A DNA stretch of 64,000 nt from assembly GCA_965262505.1 (NCBI GenBank), contig CBDHFM010000018.1, positions 1-64,000 on the forward strand, written 5' to 3'. The stretch is from JACPPO01 sp965262505. Its GTDB lineage: Bacteria > Acidobacteriota > Vicinamibacteria > Vicinamibacterales > UBA2999. The position numbers and the translations under genes were made by a program. Shown piece after piece: positions 33,810 to 41,002 of the stretch; the first letter of the stretch is position 1; the number at the start of each line of letters is the position of its first letter. The notes below the pieces were generated by a model, which had not been told where the DNA came from, searched no databases, and saw nothing but the letters and a program-made list of their open reading frames with translations.

Positions 33810-35018
33810 CTATGCCACCGCCTGCTGCAGTCGCAGGTCCCGCGTGTGGTACGCCTTCAAGGTCCGCCGGCCGTCTCGTTCCCGGTAGAACACGATGGAC
33901 TCCTCGCGTGCCGCCGCAGCAGACGACTCAAGCTCGCTGACCCAGCGCTCCATGCGCGACCGGACAGGGGCGAAGCTGTTGTCCCGGATGGTGTCGATCG
34001 CCCGGATTCTTTTCTTCAGGCTTCGCCCGCCTCCAAGAGTTCGGATCACGTGTGCCGCGGTGTCGGGCAGGCCCCACGGCAAGGACTCGAACCGGCCCAG
34101 CTCATCCAGATCCTGCTGCAACTGGTGTCGGAATGTCGTCAATGGATCGCGATCGAGCAGCGTTCTGAAGGTGCTTGCGCACTGTTCGACTTTCCTGCGT
34201 AGCAACGCCTGGCGGCGCTCCGCGTAGTACAGATCGTCCTGAAGCGTCAGATGCAGGCGGAGCGCGTCGGCCCGGAGATCCGTGAGACTCGACAGCACGA
34301 ACAGATCGATGTCGGACACGGCCACCATGGCGTCGTGCTCCGAGCGAATCTCCCTTATGGCAAGGTGTCCGAACTTGCGACGCAGCAACGTGACGTCACG
34401 CTTGGCCAAAACGAGTCCGCTCTTCATGCCGTCGGTGAACCGCTGGCTGTGCTCGAACTGCGAGCCGATTTCGTCGATCTGTTCGGCTGCGCTCTCGAAC
34501 CGAGCGTAGTCCTCGGCTTCCATGAGGTGACGCACGCGCTCCAGGTTCTTGGACAGCGCGCCGAGGGCCTGTTGCACGCGGTCGAGCCGCGCACCGGTTA
34601 TCACCGACGAGACGGTCATGAAGAGCAACACCGGCGCCACGACCGGTATCAGGGCGGTGCTGGCAGCGACGAACGGCGCCTGCGCGACGACCCCGGTCGA
34701 CCCCATGACCGCCGATCCGACCCCTGTGCCGATGGTCATCAGCGTCTGGGGATTGACGGTCGCCAGGAACACGTTGCCGGCGAGCAGAGACGATGCAGCC
34801 GTGCTGCCGGCGCCGAGAAGCGGTGGCAGCCAGGTGCTCTCGATCACGCCGGCCGACTGGAACGGGCGCGCTGCGGGCCACGATGCGCGCAGTGCATCAC
34901 TGGCCTCCCGACCGAGGTCGACCAGGGCGATTTTCGCGTATCCCTCGTGCGTGAGAATCTGTCCAACTGGGCCTTGCGGTACCTGCGGGACCTCTGGTTG
35001 GAGACCGAGGATGCTCAT
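33810..35018 (-). CDS. Unknown 402-residue protein with Gly/Ala-rich membrane region
   Basis: After about 50 residues comes a long Gly/Ala/Val-rich hydrophobic region (about residues 65-137: GAGSTAASSLLAGNVFLA, IGTGVGSAVMGSTGVVAQA, ALIPVVAPVLLFMTVSSVI). It is followed by helical, probably coiled-coil text (RLDRVQQALGALSKNLERVRHLMEAEDYARFESAAEQIDEI). The soluble C-terminal half is rich in Arg and Glu. This suggests a membrane-active or membrane-associated protein, for example a pore-type effector, but I recognise no family. It lies just upstream of a serine recombinase inside the cargo segment. Confidence 0.55.
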   Translation of the reverse strand: MSILGLQPEVPQVPQGPVGQILTHEGYAKIALVDLGREASDALRASWPAARPFQSAGVIESTWLPPLLGAGSTAASSLLAGNVFLATVNPQTLMTIGTGVGSAVMGSTGVVAQAPFVAASTALIPVVAPVLLFMTVSSVITGARLDRVQQALGALSKNLERVRHLMEAEDYARFESAAEQIDEIGSQFEHSQRFTDGMKSGLVLAKRDVTLLRRKFGHLAIREIRSEHDAMVAVSDIDLFVLSSLTDLRADALRLHLTLQDDLYYAERRQALLRRKVEQCASTFRTLLDRDPLTTFRHQLQQDLDELGRFESLPWGLPDTAAHVIRTLGGGRSLKKRIRAIDTIRDNSFAPVRSRMERWVSELESSAAAAREESIVFYRERDGRRTLKAYHTRDLRLQQAVA

Positions 35019-35042
35019 GCGTCCTCCTTGACCCTTTGCAAA

Positions 35043-35618
35043 TTATGTGGCACGGGTCCTGTGGGTCGAAGTCCGCGCGAGCAGACGCGAGACGGTGGCG
35101 GGGTGGACCTTGAAGAGGCGTGCGGCGGCGGCGGCCGTCTTCTCGCCTTCCGAAACCATCTTGCGAATCGCGGCTTGCTGCTGCGGGGAGAGCTTGGGGC
35201 GGCGGCCCCCCACGCGCCCTTCCTGCCGGGCGGCCTCGACGCCGGCCTGGGTGCGTTCCCGCAGCATGGCGCGCTCGAACTCCGCGAAGGCTCCCACCAT
35301 GTGCATCAGCATCCGGCCGGCCGGCGTCGTCGTGTCGATCGCCTCGGTCACGCTCCGGAATCCCGCGCCGGCGTCCCCGAGCTGCGCCATGAGCGTGAGC
35401 ACGTCGCGCAGCGAGCGCGAGAGCCGATCCAGCTTCCACACCACAACAACGTCCCCGTGGCGCAGGTGCGTGAGGAGCTGGAGGAGTTGGGGCCGATTCC
35501 ACCGTCCGCCTGAGGCCTTCTCGTGAAAGATGCGCTCGCACCCCGCCGCGGTCAACGCCGCCACTTGCGCCGCGGTGTCCTGATCGTCCGTGGACACGCG
35601 GGCGTACCCGATCAACAT
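35043..35618 (-). CDS. Serine recombinase (resolvase/invertase family)
   Basis: This 191-residue protein starts MLIGYARVSTDDQDTAAQ with the catalytic Ser in YARVST. It continues VVVWKLDRLSRSLRDVL, MHMVGAFAEFERAMLRERT and a C-terminal HTH (AAAAARLFKVHPATVSRLLA). It is full length for the resolvase/invertase group and would catalyse site-specific recombination at paired dyads. A strong dyad lies just upstream (35632-35681). The frame extends to 35684, but ATG 35618 is the family start. Confidence 0.92.
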   Translation of the reverse strand: MLIGYARVSTDDQDTAAQVAALTAAGCERIFHEKASGGRWNRPQLLQLLTHLRHGDVVVVWKLDRLSRSLRDVLTLMAQLGDAGAGFRSVTEAIDTTTPAGRMLMHMVGAFAEFERAMLRERTQAGVEAARQEGRVGGRRPKLSPQQQAAIRKMVSEGEKTAAAAARLFKVHPATVSRLLARTSTHRTRAT

Positions 35619-35631
35619 TGCAGAACGGTAT

Positions 35632-35681
35632 CGCCAATCCCCTTGATTCGGCAATACCGTTTTGCAACGCCTAAGCCCTTG
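35632..35681. repeat. Candidate res crossover site of the serine recombinase
   Basis: An imperfect inverted repeat of about 20 bp, ATTGCAGAACGGTATCGCC on the left and GGCAATACCGTTTTGCAA on the right, encloses TCCCCTTGATT. The half-site TGCANAACGGTAT recurs in shortened form in the three dyad blocks of the cargo segment. It directly precedes the recombinase gene, as res sites do. Confidence 0.65.
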
Positions 35682-35694
35682 CAAACACGTCCGG

Positions 35695-35728
35695 GGCCAG
35701 AGGGGTGCACAACCGGTCCTTTACGCAA
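35695..35728. repeat. Recombinase-site-like dyad, right inverted copy
   Basis: GGCCAGAGGGGTGCACAACC then GGTCCTTTACGCAA is the reverse complement, with about three changes, of 29094-29127. It forms the right boundary of the cargo segment containing the TonB receptor, the IS, the 402-residue protein and the recombinase. Confidence 0.55.
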
Positions 35729-35984
35729 GTGGTTTCGCTGTGGAGCCGCGGCGCGCCCGCACGGCACCGGCCGGGGGTCCAGACACCAAAGACTTTGTCG
35801 TGCGCGGGCTCGGCTTCCTGGAGTTGGCCGGCGCGGATGCGAGGAGCCCTTGGCGTTCGAGGTGGGCCAGCATCTCGGTTGCGCCCAACGTCTCTAGCGT
35901 CCACCGGTCGGGGCGATTCCAGCCGGCGTCCTTGAGAAGATCGTCGATCTTGACCCGGGAAAAGGCTTCGGTTGTTCGACTCAT
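35721..35984 (-). pseudogene. N-terminal fragment resembling type I restriction HsdR
   Basis: The 87-codon frame begins MSRTTEAFSRVKIDDLLKDAGWN, which resembles the first residues of HsdR/DEAD-type restriction subunits (..TEA.SR.KID.LLK.AGW). After about 30 residues the likeness ends, close to the right boundary of the cargo segment, so the gene seems cut by that insertion. The remainder of an HsdR is absent. Confidence 0.4.
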
Positions 35985-36068
35985 ACGCCTGACCGTGAAT
36001 CAGACGGGCTGACCGGCGGCACCGCACGGAGGAGCGGCATTCCGTGTCGGTCCGTACGGTACTGGGAG

Positions 36069-36323
36069 TCAGCCGAGCAACCGGAGGATGGCGACGACCG
36101 CACCCACGATCGCGACGGCTTGCAAGAGCATCGCGCGGTAAATATCGGCGCGGAGTGCGTTGATCGCACCGTGCAGTGTGGCGACTTCGGCGCGCAGCGT
36201 CTCCGGCGTCACGTGCTCACCATGCTCGGCTGCTTGGCGGATGGCATCCGCCAGCACATCGGCCTGGGTACGTTCGATGCCGGCCTCGGTCAACTGGCGG
36301 GCTATGGTGAGTGAATCGAACAT
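36069..36323 (-). CDS. Small membrane-anchored coiled-coil protein (DUF1640/CCDC90-like)
   Basis: This 84-residue protein reads MFDSLTIARQLTEAGIERTQADVLADAIRQAAEHGEHVTPETLRAEVATLHGAINALRADIYRAM, a coiled coil, and ends with one membrane span (LLQAVAIVGAVVAILRLLG). That pattern matches the short bacterial DUF1640-type proteins, whose function is unknown. Confidence 0.7.
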   Translation of the reverse strand: MFDSLTIARQLTEAGIERTQADVLADAIRQAAEHGEHVTPETLRAEVATLHGAINALRADIYRAMLLQAVAIVGAVVAILRLLG

Positions 36324-36543
36324 CGGATCTACCTGAACCGCTCTACCCGGACGCCTCCCGGTCGGTCTCCCGTCCTCAACGAATCCGGTGACGGACGGTG
36401 TGCGGATTGGCGCGAAACGGTCCGCATGACCGTCCGCGAGCGTGGCTGCGCGACCGAGGACAAGTATACCGTGCGGCGGCCCGCCGCCGGCCGTGTCGCT
36501 GACGCCGCAGGCGCTGGTGTCCTTCCTGAATAGGAAGATCTCA

Positions 36544-36628
36544 AGGGGAGCGACCCGCCCCGGCAGGTGTGACGCAGGAACACCTGCCGGGGCCGAAAAC
36601 CGGAGGGTTTTAGATGGGTCGCTCCCCT
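36544..36628. repeat. Nested perfect hairpins
   Basis: The outer 13-bp inverted repeat is AGGGGAGCGACCC (36544-36556) with GGGTCGCTCCCCT (36616-36628). The inner 13-bp repeat is CCCCGGCAGGTGT (36558-36570) with ACACCTGCCGGGG (36580-36592), loop 9 nt. A small AAAACC/GGTTTT hairpin lies between inner and outer arms. The outer core GAGCGACCC is shared with 9804-9895. It lies 90 bp before iteron array D in a 785-bp gene-free stretch (36324-37108). Confidence 0.7.
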
Positions 36629-36650
36629 ACCTCCCCCCTGTACCTATTTT

Positions 36651-36800
36651 CTGTACGTGGGAGTGGTACGTTGTGTTGGAATATGGTTGATATGAAATGA
36701 CTTAGCTGGTACTGGGGTGTAAGTTCAAGTGTGACTGGGGGTGTAAGTTGAGGCTCCGGAGCTGCTTACACCTCCCGTCCGGCATCTCTGGTGTAAGTTC
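36651..36800. repeat. Iteron-like array D (GGTGTAAGTT) with GTAC text
   Basis: Copies of GGTGTAAGTT start at 36716, 36740 and 36790; an inverted copy (CTTACACC) is at 36765-36772. Spacing is 24-25 bp, so the inverted copy sits exactly on the same grid. TGTACGTGGGAGTGGTACGT (36653-36672) upstream resembles the GTAC boxes of arrays A-C. An 8-bp dyad (TGTGATC..GATCACA) follows near 36815. This looks like a fourth origin or operator array, of a different class. Confidence 0.55.
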
Positions 36801-37108
36801 GGGCCTCAGTCTTGTTGTGATCCGCTGACAGGGCTGATCACACCCTCGTCCCGTTCCTGTCTTCATCGTCGTCCCGCTCCGTGACTTCGACTCCCATCCC
36901 GCGCCCGATCTCCGTCACGTTCGCCACCTTCTGATTCCCGTTGATTGCCGTGATCGACGCCCTCCCAACCTGAATTTATGGCACGAGTGTTGTCATCCGT
37001 TTACTGTTCTGGATCCAGTGTGGGTGTATCTTCAGTTCTGGCTCGGGACCGGCGTGGTTCGTCTCGTCGCGCGGCCTCTTTGGCGCCGCGGGCGGCAGGC
37101 GGCGGAAC

Positions 37109-38065
37109 TCACGAGCGGAAGCCCAGCAACGGGTCATCACCGAAGGCCTTGGCCACGTGGTTGAGAAGCTGTTCGTAGCCTACTTCCTTGGTGAGCGTTC
37201 GGAAATCCTGGTCCTCGTGAAGTGGCTGTCCGTTACTGTCTCGGACGGTCCACCGGCAGCGCACGTATACCTTGAACTTCTTCTCACTCAGGCGTTCGTG
37301 GATCTTGACACTGGGCGTGTAGAAGGCAGCGATCAGCTGCAACTGCTCGCCAACCTGCGGCTCCAGCTTGAGCGCGTCAAGGTGCGCCTTGGCCTCGTCA
37401 TCGAACAACAGGCTCAGCATGAATTGGTATCGCTTGTCCGCCACCTTCGAGCCGAAGAACCTCGAAAACGATTCAAGGTTCTGAATCAGGAACACGATGT
37501 CGCTGTACGGCGACTCCAGCGACAGCTTCTTGAGTCGGCCGCGTAGCAGACCGGTGAGATCCTTCAGCTTGAGGTCCTGTATCGCGAGGTCGATCGCCTC
37601 GACGTATTCGACCCAGTTGAACCTGTACCCCATGAACGCTCGCGAGATGGGTGTTCCTGGGCGAGGATGGGCGGGAAAGAGATCTGACACGTGTTCGCCG
37701 TCGAGGAACAGATACTGATTGTGCACGAAGTGGACGAACAGGTTCGAGAGCTTGATGTCGCCAGTGCGCTTCCCGCTGGCGTCGGAGAGGGGGATGCGGC
37801 GGTCGAGCCGAGGGAGCAGGTCGAACAGGTTCCGCGCCTGCGCCGACAGCAGGATCAGCGTGCCCGTAAGGCCCCTGGTGAACTCGAAGTACAAGCGACG
37901 CTCCGGGCCGCTCTCAGGCATCGACACCAGCCTGCCTCTTTCGCCTTGGACGACGCTTTGAGGTACGAGGTGGCTCAGCGCGGCGGCGAGATCGTCGACC
38001 TTCGCGTAGATTTCCCTGATCAAGCGGCGGATGTCCTGGATCAGGTAGCTGACGCTCCCGTGCAC
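37109..38065 (-). CDS. Unknown 318-residue soluble protein
   Basis: The protein is mostly helical (SYLIQDIRRLIREIYAKVDDLAAALSHL at the start; LAIQDLKLKDLTGLLRGRLKKLSLES mid-protein) with a C-terminal mixed part (KFKVYVRCRWTVRDSNGQPLHEDQDFR). It has no signal peptide or membrane span and no family I recognise. It is a single-gene unit on the minus strand between arrays D and C. Codon choice looks like that of real genes here. Confidence 0.6.
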   Translation of the reverse strand: MHGSVSYLIQDIRRLIREIYAKVDDLAAALSHLVPQSVVQGERGRLVSMPESGPERRLYFEFTRGLTGTLILLSAQARNLFDLLPRLDRRIPLSDASGKRTGDIKLSNLFVHFVHNQYLFLDGEHVSDLFPAHPRPGTPISRAFMGYRFNWVEYVEAIDLAIQDLKLKDLTGLLRGRLKKLSLESPYSDIVFLIQNLESFSRFFGSKVADKRYQFMLSLLFDDEAKAHLDALKLEPQVGEQLQLIAAFYTPSVKIHERLSEKKFKVYVRCRWTVRDSNGQPLHEDQDFRTLTKEVGYEQLLNHVAKAFGDDPLLGFRS

Positions 38066-38397
38066 GACAACTTAGCCAAGAGCGAGCGTCTTGCTGACGA
38101 CGAACGGCGCACTGCGCTTGTGCGCCGTGACGGGCTCAGAGCCGGGCCTATGTTTAAAGAACAGGATGGCACCTTACAGCAACGGACCGCTTCGGTGATA
38201 AAGCACCCCCAGGACATCCTGGTCCGTGGCATTCGCCCTCTTCTCTTTCCGCCTGCTCGCTCTGCCCACTCGAGGACCTCCAGCACATCGGCCCCAGCCG
38301 GAACGCGCGAGCGGGAGGGGCCGGCCCGCCAGCCGGAGCCGGCCTGCGATACCGCGACCGTGGGGATGTCGGATGACCACGGTGGAGGTGACCATGC

Positions 38398-38438
38398 ACC
38401 GTGACCATTTCGGGAATGGTACCGCGGCGGGTCACGGT
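38398..38438. repeat. Nested dyad with CGTGACC motifs
   Basis: ACCGTGACC (38398-38406) pairs with GGTCACGGT (38430-38438), and CCATT (38405-38409) with AATGG (38415-38419) inside. The CGTGACC/GGTCACG pair is the motif repeated seven times at 9638-9842. The surrounding 38066-38627 holds no recognised gene. Confidence 0.5.
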
Positions 38439-38627
38439 AACGCGCGTGGTCGCTGCGGCGACCGCCGACGGGACTGCCAGCCTGGCCCGTTCAGGCAACC
38501 TCTTCAGCCCAGCGGCCGACGGGGATCCATTCCGGCACCCTCTTCGAGCGCCACGTCCGTCCGCTCGTGATCGCCGCCCTCGCCCGGCCGCTCCCGGCAC
38601 AAACGGCATCGAGGACGCACATGCGCC

Positions 38628-39284
38628 TCAAGGCTCCGTTGATGTCGCCGTACGCCTCGCGAAGGCGGCCGAGTTGGCCGTGGCCAATGCCGGCCACAGC
38701 GCGGCGTGCTGCACGCCCCACGTGCGGACCGCGCTCTCCGTCTCGTCCTCCGCCTGCACAAACAGGAACGTCGCCCACTCGCCGTCAAGCGCGATCGGCA
38801 GTTTGTGGGGGAATTACCGGTACTGCGCCCCGACCGCGCTCTGGTAGAGCCGGTGTGGCAACACCTGCTGCGAGATCCCCAACGCGGTCAGCGCGCTGAC
38901 CTTCTCGTCCTCGGTCGGGAGCCACGCGGCGTGCGGATGTTCGAGCACGTAGTCGAGCGACAGCAGCCGCCGCAAAACAACATCCGGCGCAGCCGGCCGG
39001 CGGTGCCGGACGTGTTCGGCTCCGAGCGTCCGATAGATGCGCCGGGCCGCGATCCGGCAGATGCGGAGCCGGGAGCCGTTCCAGGGCTGTTCGACCGCGT
39101 GCTTGCGGCACCGGCGGACGAAGCGGTTGGCGAGCGCCGGATTGGTCCGGCCGATGAAGGCGAGGTAATGCGAGCGGAGGAACACGCCGCTGTGCAGGCA
39201 GACCAGCGCCAGCCACTCGGCTTCGCGACGGGTCCAGCCGACCCGCACGAGAGCGTCCGTCCGGTCCCGAAGATGGGTGATCAC
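38628..39284 (-). pseudogene. Degenerate paralogue of the 317-residue conjugation gene
   Basis: From GTG 39284 the frame reads ITHLRDRTDALVRVGWTRREAEWLALVCLHSGVFLRSHYLAFIG and LSLDYVLEHPHAAWLPTEDEKV, aligned with the protein at 46251-47204. A TAA (38814-38816) interrupts AQYR-FPHKLPIALD, where the intact gene has TRYFVHKLPVALD. The frame then stays open with matching text (FVQAEDETESAVRTWGVQHAALW) to 38628. It is thus an in-frame nonsense pseudogene, probably also truncated. Confidence 0.75.
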
Positions 39285-39318
39285 CGGCCCGTAAACAATG
39301 CGGCGTACCGCTTGTAAT

Positions 39319-39445
39319 TGTACGTACGTGGTACTTGAGTACGTACTTGTTATATGGATGTGTACCTTTTCAGCGAGCAAAAGCCGGGTAATGTGTACCT
39401 TTTCAGCGAGCCAGAGCGAAATGAATGTGTACAGTTTCAGCGTGG
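39319..39445. repeat. Iteron array C with GTAC box
   Basis: A GTAC box (TGTACGTACGTGGTACTTG then GTACGTACTTG, 39319-39350) precedes three iterons starting at 39358, 39391 and 39425 (spacing 33 and 34 bp). They read ATGTGTACCTTTTCAGCGAG in the first two; the third has one change and leads into GTGGAAAACCACC. Everything except the first half of the iteron matches array B. Confidence 0.65.
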
Positions 39446-40170
39446 AAAACCACCCTTATTAACCTTTTGTTGTGGAAAACGGCCCGGCCGGTAAGAGCCC
39501 TCCGGTGCCGCGATCGAGCCGTCGTCAAGACCGCAGTCCCGCGTTAGCGGGAGCAGAGCCTAGCGGAGCGCCTTGACTGCGGAGAGTCGTGGCGCAGTCT
39601 CTACCCGGTGCCGGGCCGCGTCAATAATTATTGTTCGGCGTTGTTTCACCCCCCCCCGCGAGTGCGATCGGCGCACCCGCTCAGCCGTTCTCAGCGCGTC
39701 CTCGACCGCCAGCCCTCCCACGTCGGAACCCCAGGAGCTTACAGCCGCGACGCTCGACACCGTCCGCCACCGCGAGTACCAACCATCCGCCCACCGCTCG
39801 ACCCACACGCCGCCAGAGCAGGAGCACGAACACCACACCAAACCTTGCCGTGTCTACACGTCGCCTGATGCTTTCGCGCCCTCCGAACATCACGGGCCGT
39901 GCGGTCCCGCTCATCTTCCCCGCTTACCGCGCCGGTCTTCCGGTTTACCACCACGGCGCACGGCCCGAGAGTCAACCCGCTCCGCTTGCCTTGCAGTTGT
40001 CACGGTCCCTGCGATCCCGAGGCTGCCCGGTCCCGGCGCGGCTTTGCTTTCCCACCGCGCCAGGGTTTGCCTCCGCTTGCTTCCGCTCGCGCCGGACCTC
40101 CGCCCGGTGTTCAAATCCCGGCAACGTCGCCGGTTGTGAACCAGGGCGAGAGAACGATAGAATAGCTTTC
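39446..40170. other. Conserved block shared with 11481-12154
   Basis: DNA similar to the block after array B. A long dyad is clearer in this copy: CCGCAGTC (39531-39538) and GACTGCGG (39574-39581) enclose a CCCGCGTTAGCGGG hairpin. No gene is firm; a minus-strand frame from 39914 (MSGTARPVMFGGRESIRRRV) is the best candidate. The block lies between array C and the end of the conjugation operon. Confidence 0.4.
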
Positions 40171-40218
40171 CGTTGTGGCATGGTTTAGGTGCCTCTTACA
40201 CTTGGGCCGAATCACCCC

Positions 40219-40249
40219 GAAGCGGCCCGCCTCTCACGCGGGCCGCTTC
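40219..40249 (-). terminator. Strong hairpin after the nuclease gene
   Basis: GAAGCGGCCCGC (40219-40230) pairs perfectly with GCGGGCCGCTTC (40238-40249), with a 7-nt loop. It lies 43 bp beyond the last gene of the minus-strand conjugation operon. No long T-run is present on the minus strand, so it may be a weak terminator or a transcript stabiliser. Confidence 0.55.
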
Positions 40250-40291
40250 CTCTGTACGACCTCCCGACCGCCCGGCCGAACACCCGAGAGC

Positions 40292-40828
40292 CTACTCCGG
40301 CACCCGCGCCGCCCACAAACCCACGCCGCGCGATCGTGCATCATTTTCAAGCGCGATGAACTCCGTCCGCCGTGCATACGCGAATCCACGGACCGCTCGC
40401 GCGTACCCTTCCCGCACAAGCGCCGCGTTGAAATCCACGCCCCGCACCACGACGTACCGTAACCACCGGCCGTACATATCCTCCCGGTCCCCGGTCCGGT
40501 CCGTCGTCAGGTCTATCGTCATCCCCGAGAGCACCGTCTCCGCCAGCGCCGCCGCTTCCGCGCCGTAGTACTCGACCGGCCGCGTCGGGTGCTTTGTCTC
40601 CGGCGTGTCAATCCCCACCAGCCGAACCGTCGCCGGCGCGCCCTCGACCTGGACCTCGATCGTGTCGCCGTCAATCACGCGGACGACGTACGCCGATTGC
40701 GTACTTTGCGCCGCGCCCGTCCCCGTGGTCTGGATGACCGCCCCGACTCCGACGTACAGGCCCACCGCCCACATGCCCGCTTGCACGAGTCTCCGCCATC
40801 CACTCGCCCGCTCCGAGAGCTGCCACAT
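40292..40828 (-). CDS. Secreted thermonuclease-like (SNase) protein
   Basis: This 178-residue protein has an N-terminal signal or anchor (LVQAGMWAVGLYVGVGAVI) and a staphylococcal-nuclease domain: VVRVIDGDTIEVQV, VRLVGIDTPETKHP and DRTGDREDMYGRWLRYVVV, with the catalytic Arg and Glu positions present. Such nucleases often ride on conjugative elements and may process DNA in the periplasm. It is last in the operon, after ardC. I take ATG 40828 because the signal sequence starts just after it. Confidence 0.88.
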   Translation of the reverse strand: MWQLSERASGWRRLVQAGMWAVGLYVGVGAVIQTTGTGAAQSTQSAYVVRVIDGDTIEVQVEGAPATVRLVGIDTPETKHPTRPVEYYGAEAAALAETVLSGMTIDLTTDRTGDREDMYGRWLRYVVVRGVDFNAALVREGYARAVRGFAYARRTEFIALENDARSRGVGLWAARVPE

Positions 40829-41002
40829 GCTGCCCCCCTCACGGCCGAGTCCGCGCGTCCGACGGACCCACCGTACGCCGGTGCTCCCCCTCGTCAAGAT
40901 GCTCCGCGTTGCTCCGCTCCCGCTTCGCGGGACTTCGATCTTGACGTCGGCTCCGCGCCGTCAACAATCGCCCTTGTCCGTCCGCGCGATCTCCGGCCGA
41001 TG

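Noticed and set aside
29071..35728. Inverted GGGGTGCACAACCG blocks read as ends of a Tn3-family transposon
   Set aside because: The G-run faces inward relative to the segment, not outward, no transposase gene is present, and a third direct copy exists. A recombinase-site reading fits better.
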